Assembly (NCBI GenBank): GCA_011391405.1
Contig: JAABQQ010000209.1
Location: 1 to 34,974, forward strand
DNA from: Gammaproteobacteria bacterium
GTDB taxonomy: Bacteria > Pseudomonadota > Gammaproteobacteria > Steroidobacterales > Steroidobacteraceae
DNA length: 34,974 bases
Direction: 5' to 3'
A program made the position numbers and the translations under genes. A model generated the notes under the pieces. It saw only the letters and a list, made by a program, of their open reading frames with translations, had not been told where the DNA came from and searched no databases. This document shows positions 1 through 8,788 of the stretch, piece after piece (position 1 is the stretch's first letter; the number at the start of each line of letters is the position of its first letter).

Positions 1-107
1 CAGCAACGACGCGAGGAAATGGCGGTGGGTCATGATCGAGGTGCCCTGGTAGCGGTGAGACGAGGCGCGCAGCATACTTCACGGACCGCATCGACCGGGA
101 GCACCAG

Positions 108-2021
108 ATGCCTGCATTTCGCCAGTCGATTGCGGCCCTTGCCGCCACGAGCATTTGCCTGATGAGCACCGTCTCAACGCCGCCGGCCGACGCCCAGACC
201 TACTCGCCCGCGGTCGCGCGGTCGCTCGCCAGGACCCAGAAGCCGCCGCTGCACGGCCAGCACTGGATGGCGATCACCGGCAAGCCGCTCGGCGCCACGG
301 CCGGCGCGAAGATCTTTGAGCGGGGCGGCAATGCCGTCGACGCGGCCTGCGCCATGATCGCCGCGACGTCCACGATGTGGGACGTGCTGCACTGGGGCGG
401 CGAGACGCAGGCCCTGATCTTCGATCCGCGCACGAAGCAAGTGATCGCGATCAACGGGCTCGGCATCGCGCCCACCGGTGCGACGCCCGAGTTCTTCAAG
501 GGCAAGGGTTTCAAGTACCCGCCCGCCTATGGCCCGCTCGCGGCAGTCACGCCGGGCACCCCGGGCGGCATCATCCTGATGCTGCAGGAGTACGGCACGC
601 TCTCGCTCGCCGAAGTGCTGGCCCCGGCCATCGAACTCGCGGACGGCTATCCAATCGACGGCGAAACCGCCGATCTGATCGAGCGCTGGCGAGAAAAGCT
701 CAAGGAATGGCCGTACTCGAAACAGGTGATGCTGCCGCACCTCGGCTCGGCGCGCGAAGCGCCGCGCGCGGGCGAAATCTTCCGCCAGCCCGACCTCGCG
801 GCCACGCTGCGCAAGATGGTCGAGGCGGAAAAGCAGGCGCTCGCCGCCGGCAAGTCGCGCAAGGAAGCCCTGCAGGCGGCGTACGACCGCTTCTATCGCG
901 GTGACATCGCGCAGGAGTTCGTGCGCGGCGTACAGGAACAGGGTGGCCTGATCACGCTCGACGACCTCGCGCAGTGGCGGCCACTCATCGAGCAGCCGCT
1001 CAGCACCAGCTACCGCGGCGTCGAGGTCTACAAGCTCGACGTCTGGACGCAGGGCCCGGCGCTGCTGCAGTCGCTGAACATCCTCGAGAACTTCGACGTG
1101 CGCGCGATGGGTTACAACAGCGCGAACTACATCCACACCGTCTACCAGGCGATGAACCTCGCCTTCGCCGACCGCGACTTCTATTACGGCGACCCGTCCT
1201 TCCCGCCCGCAACGCCGACCAAGGGCTTGCTCTCGAAGGAGTACGCGAAGCAGCGCGCCGCGACGATCCGCATGGATCGCAACGACGTGAACGCGGGCCC
1301 TGGTGATCCGTATCCCTTCCAGGGCGGCAAGAACCCGTACGCCGGTCAGTTGCAGCAACAGCGCAAGACTGCGCTCGATCCACTGGACAAGGCCGAGCTC
1401 TCGGCCCAGCAGCTGGCAGACTTCGAAGCCGGCTTCAGGAGCGGCACAACGACGGTGATGGCCGCGGATGCCAACGGCTGGCTGGTGTCGGTGACACCGA
1501 GCGGTGGCTGGGTACCGGCGACGATTGCGGGACGCACCGGCATCGGCCTGAGCCAGCGCATGCAATCGTTCGTGCTCGATCCGGCCGAGAACCCCTTCAA
1601 CGTGGTCGCGCCGGGCAAGCGTCCGCGCGTCACGCTGACACCGAGCCTGGCCCTCAAGAACGGCAAGCCGTGGCTCGCATTCGGCGTGCAGGGCGGCGAC
1701 TCGCAGGACCAGAACCTGCTGCAGTTCTTCCTCAACGTGCAGGAGTTCGGCATGACGCCGCAGGAAGCCGCCGAGGCCGCCAATTTCAACAGCTACCAGA
1801 TGAAGGCATCGTTCGATCAGCACGAATCGCAGCCCGGCCGCATCGTGCTCAACTCCGCGATGCCGCTGTGGGTCACCCGGGAACTGATCGGGCGTGGCTA
1901 CAAGCCCGAGTTTGAGGCCCGGACGTCGGGTCCGATCAACGCCATCATGGTCGACCCCGAGAATGGCACCTTCTGGGGCGGCTCGAGCAATCACGGCGAG
2001 GACTACGGCATCGGCTGGTAG
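108..2021 (+). CDS. Divergent gamma-glutamyltransferase-family Ntn hydrolase (exported)
   Basis: The 637-residue protein has a signal peptide (about 1-29, ADA before Gln30) and the GGT fold landmarks, including an N-terminal GGNAVDAA block. The family self-cleaves before a Thr that becomes the nucleophile. Thr447 in the GTTT motif aligns with E. coli Thr391, and cleavage there would give a 191-residue small subunit, the usual size. From memory of E. coli GGT, donor-site residues differ: the Ser462-Ser463 pair reads Val508-Thr509 and Asp433 reads Ser487 (MQSF, 485-488). The glycine loop is GVQGGDS rather than GSPGG. Transfer from gamma-glutamyl substrates is therefore uncertain, and an acylase or other amidohydrolase role is possible. 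The ATG has a GGGAG Shine-Dalgarno 7 bases upstream. It lies 6 bases before an SGNH hydrolase gene and is probably cotranscribed with it. Family assignment is firm; substrate is unknown. Confidence 0.9.
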   Translation: MPAFRQSIAALAATSICLMSTVSTPPADAQTYSPAVARSLARTQKPPLHGQHWMAITGKPLGATAGAKIFERGGNAVDAACAMIAATSTMWDVLHWGGETQALIFDPRTKQVIAINGLGIAPTGATPEFFKGKGFKYPPAYGPLAAVTPGTPGGIILMLQEYGTLSLAEVLAPAIELADGYPIDGETADLIERWREKLKEWPYSKQVMLPHLGSAREAPRAGEIFRQPDLAATLRKMVEAEKQALAAGKSRKEALQAAYDRFYRGDIAQEFVRGVQEQGGLITLDDLAQWRPLIEQPLSTSYRGVEVYKLDVWTQGPALLQSLNILENFDVRAMGYNSANYIHTVYQAMNLAFADRDFYYGDPSFPPATPTKGLLSKEYAKQRAATIRMDRNDVNAGPGDPYPFQGGKNPYAGQLQQQRKTALDPLDKAELSAQQLADFEAGFRSGTTTVMAADANGWLVSVTPSGGWVPATIAGRTGIGLSQRMQSFVLDPAENPFNVVAPGKRPRVTLTPSLALKNGKPWLAFGVQGGDSQDQNLLQFFLNVQEFGMTPQEAAEAANFNSYQMKASFDQHESQPGRIVLNSAMPLWVTRELIGRGYKPEFEARTSGPINAIMVDPENGTFWGGSSNHGEDYGIGW

Positions 2022-2027
2022 CGGCGC

Positions 2028-2738
2028 GTGGCCACACGCCTGCCACCCATCGCGTTGCTGCAGGCGCTGCGTGTGCTGCTGGCGACGCCGCGACTCGCCC
2101 CGCCGGAAGGCGAATCGGGCCGCATCGGCGCCGACGGCCCGGACGCGCTGCGGATCATCGGCGTTGGCGATTCAATCATCGCCGGCACCGGAGTGCGAAA
2201 GCTGCGGGACTCGCTGACCGCCGCCTATGCGCGATTGCTGCACGCGCGCGTGCAACGTCCGGTCGAGTGGCAGGTGCGGGGCCGCAACGGTGCGACGTCA
2301 GCGTCCATCCTGCGCGAATTGGTGCCGACGGTGCCCGAGTGTGACCTCTACTTGATCTCGGTGGGCGTCAACGACGTGACGCGGCGCGTGACCCCGAGTG
2401 CATTCGGCCGCAATGTCAGCGGCATCCACGACCGGCTGCGGGAAAAGGCGCCCGCGTCGGCATTCCTGTTCGCCGGCGTGCCGCCGCTCGAACGCTTCCC
2501 CGCGCTGCCCGCGCCGCTCGGCTCGCTCCTGGGCGCCAGCGCTCGCGACCTGCAGCAGGCTGCGGCCGACGCCCTCGCGGGGCGACCGCGAACCTACTGC
2601 TACTGCTTTCCGGAAACCGTGCCGCCTGGCGATTTCGCGCGCGACGGGTTTCATCCGGCTGAATCCGCCGTGTCGGCGTGGGCCGGCGCACTGCTGGCAC
2701 TGACAGGTCAGGACGAAGTGGCGAGCTGTTCGCGGTGA
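2028..2738 (+). CDS. SGNH/GDSL-family hydrolase (esterase/lipase-like)
   Basis: This 236-residue protein shows the SGNH blocks in order. Block I is GDSI with nucleophile Ser49, block II has Asn87 in GRNG, block III is GVND (113-116), and block V is DGFHP with Asp206 and His209. Such enzymes hydrolyse esters or thioesters of lipids, sugars or polyketides; the substrate cannot be read from sequence. The N-terminus is mildly hydrophobic (ALLQALRVLLA) but is not a convincing signal peptide. The chosen GTG start lies 6 bases after the GGT-family stop, without a clear Shine-Dalgarno, suggesting translational coupling. The last 31 bases overlap tail-to-tail with the ABC permease gene on the other strand. 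Confidence 0.87.
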   Translation: MATRLPPIALLQALRVLLATPRLAPPEGESGRIGADGPDALRIIGVGDSIIAGTGVRKLRDSLTAAYARLLHARVQRPVEWQVRGRNGATSASILRELVPTVPECDLYLISVGVNDVTRRVTPSAFGRNVSGIHDRLREKAPASAFLFAGVPPLERFPALPAPLGSLLGASARDLQQAAADALAGRPRTYCYCFPETVPPGDFARDGFHPAESAVSAWAGALLALTGQDEVASCSR

Positions 2739-3886
2739 TACAAACGCGCGGCGATCCACCACACGACCCCGACCACCGCAAACGACGCGCCCAGGCTTAC
2801 CGCCCAGTCGAGCGCACTGATCCGTTCCGAGCGCAGCACGCGCACGATCATCTGGTTCTGGCTCAGGAACGGCACCGCCAGCATCCAGAGCTGGGTGCGG
2901 ACCGGGGCGACCATCAGCACCAGTGACGGAATCATCGGCAGGAACATCAGCAGCGGCAGGTAACCCTGCGCCTCGCGGTAACTGCGCGCGAACGCGGCGA
3001 GCGCCGTCAGCACGGTCGCGCCAAGCAGCACGATCGGCAGGATGATCAGGAACAGTTGCAGCAGCCCGCCGGGTCCGAGGTTGAAGGACGCGTCCATGCC
3101 GCGCGCCGGCACGACGGCGAAGACCAGGCGATACGCGATGAGCGTGACCGCGATCGACAGCAGCGAGAACACCGCCGTGGCAAGGATCTTGGCGCTGATG
3201 ATCGACTCGCGCGCAACGGGCGTCGCGAGCAGCGGTTCCAGCGACTGCCGCTCGCGCTCGCCGGCCGTGGCATCGACCGCGAGCTGCAGGCCGCCGATGA
3301 ACGCCAGCAGCAGCAACAGGTACGGCAGGATCTGTTGCGACAGGTCGAATCGGGCCTCGGGCGTGGCCACGTCACGCGTGCCGACCTGCAGCGGGTTGGC
3401 GACCGCGGGGTGAATGCCCCGGGCAACGAGCCGCAGCGTACCGACGGTGCTGCTGTAACCGTCGAGCAAGCCGCCCAATCGCGCCACGGTCGCGCCGGAA
3501 GCCAGCGGACGCGAGCTGTCGAAGATCACCTCGACACTCGCGGGCCGGCCGGAACGCCAGTCCTCGCCGTACTTTTCGTCGATGCGCAGGACGACGTCGC
3601 GCTCCTGCGTGCGCACGGCCGCGTCGGCATCCCGTGGCGCGGGCAGCACTTTGACGTTGTGCGATTGCAGCCAGGCGACCAGGTTCGGCGCGCGCTCGGC
3701 GCCAATGACCGGCAACTCCAGCGGTCCTTCGAGCTGCCGGGTCTGCTTGCGTGCGCTGAGCGCGTTGGTGCCCGCCAGCACCAGCGGAATCGCGAGTGGA
3801 ATCACGACGAACGCGACCAGCAGCATGCGGCGGTCGCGGAACGCGTCGAGCAACTCCTTGCGCAGGATGATCCACAGCGCCCTCAC
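2708..3886 (-). CDS. ABC-2 type transporter permease (NatB-like)
   Basis: The 392-residue membrane protein has one N-terminal transmembrane segment (about 20-40), a soluble extracytoplasmic domain of about 145 residues, then five or so hydrophobic segments to the C-terminus. This is the ABC-2 export permease layout of the NatB/CcmB-like class. The AGERERQSLEPLLATP stretch after the second hydrophobic segment is the conserved cytoplasmic coupling motif of these permeases. The GTG start overlaps the TGA of the preceding ATPase gene by four bases (GTGA, 3883-3886), so the two are translationally coupled and form one exporter. The exported substrate is unknown; NatAB of Bacillus exports sodium, but that should not be assumed here. 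The 3' end overlaps the convergent SGNH gene by 31 bases. Confidence 0.88.
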   Translation of the reverse strand: MRALWIILRKELLDAFRDRRMLLVAFVVIPLAIPLVLAGTNALSARKQTRQLEGPLELPVIGAERAPNLVAWLQSHNVKVLPAPRDADAAVRTQERDVVLRIDEKYGEDWRSGRPASVEVIFDSSRPLASGATVARLGGLLDGYSSTVGTLRLVARGIHPAVANPLQVGTRDVATPEARFDLSQQILPYLLLLLAFIGGLQLAVDATAGERERQSLEPLLATPVARESIISAKILATAVFSLLSIAVTLIAYRLVFAVVPARGMDASFNLGPGGLLQLFLIILPIVLLGATVLTALAAFARSYREAQGYLPLLMFLPMIPSLVLMVAPVRTQLWMLAVPFLSQNQMIVRVLRSERISALDWAVSLGASFAVVGVVWWIAARLYHREQLATSS

Positions 3887-4629
3887 GCGAACAACCCCTC
3901 GTCCGAACCGATCGCCTTGACGAAAGCGTCCTCGAGATTGGCGCAGCCGGTGGACTCGCGCAGTTCATCCGGGGTGCCGTCGGCAACGACGTGTCCGTGC
4001 GCGATCACGACGATCCGGTCGCAGAGCCGCGCCACCTCCTGCATGATGTGACTCGACAGCAGCATGCAGCGGCCCGCGGCACGCTGCTCGAGCAGGAAGT
4101 TGCGCAGCGAGCGCGTGGTCATCACGTCGAGTCCGTTGGTCGGCTCGTCGAGCAGCACGTTGCGCGGAGCGTGCACCAATGCACGTGCAATCGCAGTCTT
4201 GGTGCGCTGGCCCTGCGAGAACCCCTCGGCACGACGATCGATGAAGTCGCGCATCTCGAGTGCCGACACGACCCGCTCGGTGCGCTCCGCGATGAGGCGA
4301 GCGTCAAGCCCGTGCAGGGCGCCGAAGTACGCGATGTTCTCGCGCGCGGTCAACCGCTTGTAGATCCCACGCGCATCGGGCAGCACGCCGAGGCACGCGC
4401 GCACGCGGGTGGGCTCGCTGGCCGCGTCAAGGCCGTCCACGAGCACGCGGCCCGAATCCGGCGACATCAGCGTGTAGAGCATGCGCAGCGTGGTGGTCTT
4501 GCCGGCTCCGTTCGGGCCAAGCAGGCCGGTAATCTGCCCGTCGGCCGCAACGAAGCTCACGCCATCGACGGCCTGCACCCGGCCTGTGCGCGTCTGGAAA
4601 GACTTGCGCAACCCTTCGACGCGAATCAT
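3883..4629 (-). CDS. ABC transporter ATP-binding protein (NatA-like)
   Basis: The 248-residue nucleotide-binding subunit powers the adjacent permease. Walker A is GPNGAGKT (38-45), the ABC signature reads FSQGQ (137-141), Walker B with the catalytic Glu is VLLDEP (158-163), and the switch His is His194 in LLSSH. The reading frame is open further upstream, but the start at 4629 gives the standard family N-terminus (MIRVEGLRKSF); the extra residues from an earlier start resemble no ABC protein. It starts 19 bases after the stop of the alpha/beta hydrolase gene, which is probably in the same transcript. The signature motif has Phe-Ser-Gln-Gly instead of the commonest Leu-Ser-Gly-Gly, which is normal in this drug/Na+ exporter class. 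Confidence 0.92.
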   Translation of the reverse strand: MIRVEGLRKSFQTRTGRVQAVDGVSFVAADGQITGLLGPNGAGKTTTLRMLYTLMSPDSGRVLVDGLDAASEPTRVRACLGVLPDARGIYKRLTARENIAYFGALHGLDARLIAERTERVVSALEMRDFIDRRAEGFSQGQRTKTAIARALVHAPRNVLLDEPTNGLDVMTTRSLRNFLLEQRAAGRCMLLSSHIMQEVARLCDRIVVIAHGHVVADGTPDELRESTGCANLEDAFVKAIGSDEGLFA

Positions 4630-4648
4630 GTGCGCACTGTGCGGACCC

Positions 4649-6157
4649 TCACGGGTCCCAACCGTACGAGCCACCGAACGGCGGCGAGTACTGCAACTGG
4701 TCCAGGCAATTGCCGTCGAGCGCCTTCGCATCGGCCGTAGCGATGAACTCGGCGACGAGCCGCGGCCCGCAACCCACGCCCATCACACTGTGCCCCTGTC
4801 CGCGGAAAACGAAATGCCGCGAATTCGGCAACGTGCGCTGCACCTCGTCAGCGTAGCGCGGCGGCGTCACCGGATCCAGCTCGCCGGACAGGAGCAGCAC
4901 CGGCAGGTCGGACTTCACTGCGTCGTGGAAATCCTTCGGCATCGTGCCACGCGGCCACACCGCGCATTGCGCCAGCGTGTAGTCGACGAATTCCGTACCG
5001 AGTATGGTCCCGGCGTCGGCCGGATCGACCCGCATCCCCGGCGCGTCTTCCGCGCACATGACAGACAGCTGCAACGGCACGTAAATCTGTTCGCCGATCA
5101 ACTGCTCCATCATGCGCGACTGGGCCATGAGGTTGCCGAACTGGCCGTTGGCGGCCTCGGCGAGCAGCATCGGCAGCATGCCGAACAGCTGCGGCGCATA
5201 GGAATGGAAGCGCACGACCGAGGCGAGCGAGATAGCGGTGAACTCGTCTTCGCGCTGCTCGTTGGTGAGCGGATCGCGATACGTCACGTGCTGCGGGTGC
5301 TCGTGCAACCGCTGCAGCAGTTCATCAAGGCGCGCCCGCGGCGAACCAAAGCGCTGCGTGCATTCGACATCCGCGCTGCAGCGTGCGAATTGAGCGTCGA
5401 CGGCCGCCTCGAGGTTCTTCGCATGCTCATTGCCAAGGGCCAGGCTGGGCGGCACGACGGAGTCGAGCACGACCGTCCGGATCGACGCAGGGTGGCGGCG
5501 CAGGTACTCGAGCGCTACGCGCGTGCCGTACGAAACTCCGACCAGGTTGAACTGCGCGATTGCCAGCGCCCGGCGCACGTCTTCGAGGTCCGCAATGTAC
5601 GCGCTGGTCGTATAGGCGCGAACGTCGACGTTCGGCCCGAGTTCCTGCAGGCAATCGGTCGTCAGTCGTCGCACCTCATCAACACCCGCGGTATCGAGAA
5701 GTCGTAACGCCTCATCGTTCAGCGTCCCGGGACATTGCAGTGGATTCGAGCGGCCGGCGCCGCGCTGGTCCACGAGCAGCACGTGACGCTGGCGCAGAAT
5801 TTCGCGAAATGCAGGGTAGACGGTCGGAAAGGCTTCGAGGGCCGACTGGCCGGGGCCGCCGGCCAGCATGACGACAGGATCCCTGGGCGGGGCCTTCGCC
5901 GTGCTCGGCACCCAGGCGACCGCGAGCTCGAGTTTGCGGCCACTGGCGCTGGATCGATCCTCTGCAACCCGCAGCGTTGCGCAGCGCGCAGGCACGGTCT
6001 GCGCCTGCCCCGCCTGCGACAACGTGCAGGGCGTGAACATGAGGCTCCCGTACGCGACGTTGACCGGTGCAGGCGGCGCGGCCGCCCTGGCAGCCACAGC
6101 TCCTGCCAGGGCCACGAGGGCCCCGAGGAAAAAACTGATGAACTGCAATGCCCGCAT
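4649..6157 (-). CDS. Exported alpha/beta hydrolase (proline-iminopeptidase / TAP-like family)
   Basis: The 502-residue protein starts with a signal peptide (about 1-26, cleavage after ARA). The hydrolase core shows an oxyanion strand LAGGPGQS (98-105), the DQRGAGRS block (130-137), a nucleophile elbow GVSYG with Ser209, and a C-terminal TAP-like region with acid GELDPVTPP and a GQGHSVMG histidine. This layout is typical of secreted tripeptidyl aminopeptidase / proline iminopeptidase-like enzymes of 480-520 residues, which trim N-terminal residues from peptides in the periplasm. Exact specificity is unknown. The frame is open to 6784, but only the ATG at 6157 gives a signal peptide; the upstream part is antisense to the rhomboid gene. 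Its stop lies 19 bases before the ABC ATPase start. Confidence 0.9.
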   Translation of the reverse strand: MRALQFISFFLGALVALAGAVAARAAAPPAPVNVAYGSLMFTPCTLSQAGQAQTVPARCATLRVAEDRSSASGRKLELAVAWVPSTAKAPPRDPVVMLAGGPGQSALEAFPTVYPAFREILRQRHVLLVDQRGAGRSNPLQCPGTLNDEALRLLDTAGVDEVRRLTTDCLQELGPNVDVRAYTTSAYIADLEDVRRALAIAQFNLVGVSYGTRVALEYLRRHPASIRTVVLDSVVPPSLALGNEHAKNLEAAVDAQFARCSADVECTQRFGSPRARLDELLQRLHEHPQHVTYRDPLTNEQREDEFTAISLASVVRFHSYAPQLFGMLPMLLAEAANGQFGNLMAQSRMMEQLIGEQIYVPLQLSVMCAEDAPGMRVDPADAGTILGTEFVDYTLAQCAVWPRGTMPKDFHDAVKSDLPVLLLSGELDPVTPPRYADEVQRTLPNSRHFVFRGQGHSVMGVGCGPRLVAEFIATADAKALDGNCLDQLQYSPPFGGSYGWDP

Positions 6158-6238
6158 GTTGAACCTGCCTCTGCGTCGCGCTGCGCAACGTACACGGCGC
6201 CGGAGGTCTTCGCCACTCGATTGGGCTAGGATAGGCCC

Positions 6239-6850
6239 ATGCTTGCTTCGATGCCGCCCGCCACGCGGGCCCTGCTGTTGCTCAACGTCGCCGTCTTCGC
6301 GGTGCAATACCTCACGGGTGACCTGCTGCTGCGGCCGTTTGCCCTCTGGCCACCGGCCTCGGCCCAGTTTCCGGGAGCACCGTCGTTCCAGGTCTGGCAG
6401 TTGCTGACGTACGGATTCCTGCACGGCAGCCTCACCCACCTGTTTTTCAACATGTTCGCGCTGTACATGTTCGGCGGCGAGATCGAGCGCCTGCTTGGCA
6501 CCCGGCGCTATGTCACCTATTACCTTGTGTGCGTGGTCGGTGCGGCGCTCGCACAGCTGCTGGTGCTGAGCAACATGGACCTGCGACCCATTCCCACGGT
6601 GGGCGCCTCGGGCGGCGTGTTCGGCCTGTTGCTGGCGTTCGGCATGGCCTATCCGCAGCGGCGCATCATGCTGATGTTCCCGCCGATTCCGATGCCGGCG
6701 TGGCTGTTCGTCACGCTCTATGGCGTGCTCGAGTTGTATCTGGGCGTCACCGGGTCGGGCCAGGGTGTGGCGCATTTCGCGCACCTGGGCGGCATGGTGG
6801 CGGGTTTCGTGCTGCTGCTGCGCTGGCGCCGTCAGCCCCGGCCGCGCTGA
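6239..6850 (+). CDS. Rhomboid-family intramembrane serine protease
   Basis: The 203-residue, six-helix membrane protein has all rhomboid landmarks: HxxxN (His67, Asn71) in TM2, GASGG with nucleophile Ser124 in TM4, and AHLGGM with base His182 in TM6. It cleaves transmembrane substrates in the inner membrane; natural substrates are unknown. There is no extra cytoplasmic domain, so this is the minimal bacterial form. The first ATG (6239) follows an AGGATAGG stretch; an in-frame ATG at 6251 (Met5) is an alternative. A TAGGAT hexamer at 6227-6232 lies so close to the first ATG that, if it is a -10 box, the message would be nearly leaderless; I give that little weight. It heads a run of same-strand genes, with folE starting 14 bases downstream. 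Confidence 0.92.
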   Translation: MLASMPPATRALLLLNVAVFAVQYLTGDLLLRPFALWPPASAQFPGAPSFQVWQLLTYGFLHGSLTHLFFNMFALYMFGGEIERLLGTRRYVTYYLVCVVGAALAQLLVLSNMDLRPIPTVGASGGVFGLLLAFGMAYPQRRIMLMFPPIPMPAWLFVTLYGVLELYLGVTGSGQGVAHFAHLGGMVAGFVLLLRWRRQPRPR

Positions 6851-6859
6851 GAGGGAGAG
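6851..6859 (+). promoter_or_regulatory. Ribosome binding site of folE
   Basis: The purine run GAGGGAGAG ends five bases before the ATG at 6865. It fixes the folE start: the frame is open far upstream, but only this ATG has a good Shine-Dalgarno and gives the usual family length. Confidence 0.75.
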
Positions 6860-6864
6860 TCACC

Positions 6865-7533
6865 ATGGCCGTGCGTCCGAAATCGAAGCGCCACAGCAAT
6901 AAGCCCATCAAGGCGACCGCCGGTAAGCAAGGCGACGCGTCGTTGATGGTGCGCAACAAGGTCAGCCGGGACTCGGCCGAGGAAGCCGTGCGCACGTTGT
7001 TGCGCTGGGCCGGCGAAGACCCTCGGCGCGAAGGGTTGCTCGATACGCCACAACGAGTGGTCGACGCCTATACCGACTGGTTTTCCGGCTATGCGATCGA
7101 CCCGCGCGACTACCTGCGCCGAACATTCGAGGAGACCGGCGGCTACGACGAGATGGTCGTGCTGCGCGACATCGAGTTCGAATCGCACTGCGAGCACCAC
7201 ATGGCACCGATCATCGGCCGGGCCCACGTGGGATACCTGCCCACCGGCAAGGTCGTCGGCATCAGCAAGCTGGCCCGCGTGGTCGACGTCTTCGCGCGCC
7301 GCTTCCAGGTGCAGGAAAAGATGACGGCGGAAATCGCCCGCTGCATCAACGACGTGCTGCAGCCCCAGGGCGTGGGCGTGGTGATCGAGGCCGCGCACGA
7401 ATGCATGACCACGCGCGGCATCCACAAGCGCGGCGTGTCGATGATCACGTCGAAGATGATGGGGACGTTCCGGTCCGACGCCAGGACCCGCAACGAGTTC
7501 CTGACCTTCATCGACATCCGCGATCGCCGCTGA
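6865..7533 (+). CDS. folE: GTP cyclohydrolase I (FolE)
   Basis: FolE converts GTP to 7,8-dihydroneopterin triphosphate, the first step of tetrahydrofolate synthesis, in the cytoplasm. The 222-residue length matches E. coli FolE. Zinc ligands are Cys109 and His112 in ESHCEHH, and Cys180 in AHECM; these correspond to E. coli Cys110, His113 and Cys181. The [16 protein letters not shown] substrate-binding block and the C-terminal NEFL block are intact. The first 30 residues are a basic, low-complexity tail. It lies 14 bases after the rhomboid gene and 26 bases before a GcvT-like folate-binding protein, so cofactor synthesis is placed next to a probable folate user. Confidence 0.96.
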   Translation: MAVRPKSKRHSNKPIKATAGKQGDASLMVRNKVSRDSAEEAVRTLLRWAGEDPRREGLLDTPQRVVDAYTDWFSGYAIDPRDYLRRTFEETGGYDEMVVLRDIEFESHCEHHMAPIIGRAHVGYLPTGKVVGISKLARVVDVFARRFQVQEKMTAEIARCINDVLQPQGVGVVIEAAHECMTTRGIHKRGVSMITSKMMGTFRSDARTRNEFLTFIDIRDRR

Positions 7534-7559
7534 TCGGCAGATTGCGCCGGGAGCGTCTC

Positions 7560-8786
7560 GTGCCTGAACTGTCCACCGTTCACCATCCGCTGTACCAGCT
7601 GCGCCGGACGCCGTTCCATGCGCGCACGTCGCAGCTGTGCCTGCCGCACAACTGGCGGCGCTGGGGCGGTTGCCTCGCGGCCGGATCCTACGACCTCGGC
7701 CTCGACCGCGAGTACTGGGCGATCCGCAACCACGCAGCGCTGATCGATATCTCGCCGTTGATCAAATACGAGATCACAGGCCGCGATGCCGCACGTCTGC
7801 TGCATCGTCTGACTCCGCGCGATATCCACAGGATGCAGGTCGGGCAGGTTTATTACACCGGTTGGTGCGATGACGATGGCAAGTTGCTCGACGACGGCAC
7901 CGTGACCCGCATCGGCGAACAGAGCTTCCGCCTCACCGCCGCCGAGCCACAGTACCGCTGGCTCGCGCTGAACGCCGTCGGCATGCAGGTGCAGGTGACC
8001 GAACTGACCGAGCAGTTGGCGGCACTCAGCCTGCAGGGACCGAAGTCGCGCGCCATCCTGAACCTCGCGTGCGAACAGCCGGTCGATTCGCTCAAGTATT
8101 TCCGCATGGCGTTCAACCGCATCGCGGGCAAGCCAGTCTCGGTCTCGCGCACCGGATACACCGGCGATCTCGGCTACGAGATCTGGATGGATGCAACCGA
8201 TGCGCTCGTGATCTGGGACGCGCTGATGGCCGCGGGTCACGATTACGGCATCACGCCCACGGGCATCCTCGCGATGGACATGGCCCGCGTCGAGGCGGGT
8301 CTGTTCATGCTCGACGTCGATTACACATCTGCAAGCCACGCCTGGATCCCGGGCCAGCGCTCGTCGCCCTATGAAATGGGCCTCGGCTGGACGGTGAACC
8401 TCGACAAGCAGGGTTACTTCGTGGGTCGTCGCGCGCTGGAGCGCGAGCACCGCGAGGGCTCGTCGTGGAAACTGGTCGGCCTCGAGATCGACTGGGAAGG
8501 GCTCGAGCGCGAATACGCCGCGGTTGGCATGCCGCCACAGGTTCCGGCTTCGGCCGTGCGCGGCAGCATTCCCGTGTACGCAGGCCCGCGGCAGGTCGGA
8601 TATGCCTCGACCAGCACCTGGTCACCGGTGCTGAAGAAGTACATCGCGCTGGTGCATCTGCAGCAACCGTACTTCACACCGGGCACGAAGGTCGAGATCG
8701 AAGTCACGGTGGAACACCACCGGCGCAAATCGCCCGCGACGGTCGTCACGCTGCCGTTTTACGACCCCGAGTGGAAGAAGAAATAG
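7560..8786 (+). CDS. GcvT-like aminomethyltransferase / folate-dependent demethylase family protein
   Basis: The 408-residue protein has the two-part GcvT architecture: a folate-binding barrel followed by a C-terminal beta domain. Recognisable blocks are LIDISPLIKYEITGRDAARLL (split as LIDISP at 61-66 and GRDAARLL at 74-81), a catalytic-type Asp pair in KLLDDGTVTRI (Asp111/112), GPKSRAIL, SRTGYTGDLGYEIW and MARVEAGL. GcvT relatives transfer a methylene or methyl group to tetrahydrofolate; the superfamily includes glycine-cleavage T protein, DMSP demethylase DmdA and aryl O-demethylase LigM. No gcvH or gcvP is nearby, so glycine cleavage is unlikely. Two FAD oxidoreductases follow immediately, suggesting oxidative demethylation coupled to folate. 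The GTG start at 7560 has GGGAG six bases upstream; a longer frame from 7401 would overlap folE. Confidence 0.85.
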   Translation: MPELSTVHHPLYQLRRTPFHARTSQLCLPHNWRRWGGCLAAGSYDLGLDREYWAIRNHAALIDISPLIKYEITGRDAARLLHRLTPRDIHRMQVGQVYYTGWCDDDGKLLDDGTVTRIGEQSFRLTAAEPQYRWLALNAVGMQVQVTELTEQLAALSLQGPKSRAILNLACEQPVDSLKYFRMAFNRIAGKPVSVSRTGYTGDLGYEIWMDATDALVIWDALMAAGHDYGITPTGILAMDMARVEAGLFMLDVDYTSASHAWIPGQRSSPYEMGLGWTVNLDKQGYFVGRRALEREHREGSSWKLVGLEIDWEGLEREYAAVGMPPQVPASAVRGSIPVYAGPRQVGYASTSTWSPVLKKYIALVHLQQPYFTPGTKVEIEVTVEHHRRKSPATVVTLPFYDPEWKKK

Positions 8787-8788
8787 CC

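Noticed and set aside
1-33. Minus-strand ATG at 33 opening a frame (MTHRHFLASLL) that runs off the left edge
   Set aside because: Eleven codons with no clear Shine-Dalgarno; it could be the start of a divergent gene but cannot be supported from so little sequence.
174-1994. 606-codon minus-strand open frame antisense to the GGT-family gene
   Set aside because: Arg/Ala/Val-rich translation with no family motifs; typical high-GC shadow of a real gene.
6227-6232. TAGGAT as a -10 box implying a leaderless rhomboid message
   Set aside because: No matching -35 element, and a purine-rich Shine-Dalgarno-like stretch overlaps it.
6158-6784. Upstream extension of the alpha/beta hydrolase frame
   Set aside because: It is antisense to the rhomboid gene and would bury the signal peptide inside the protein.
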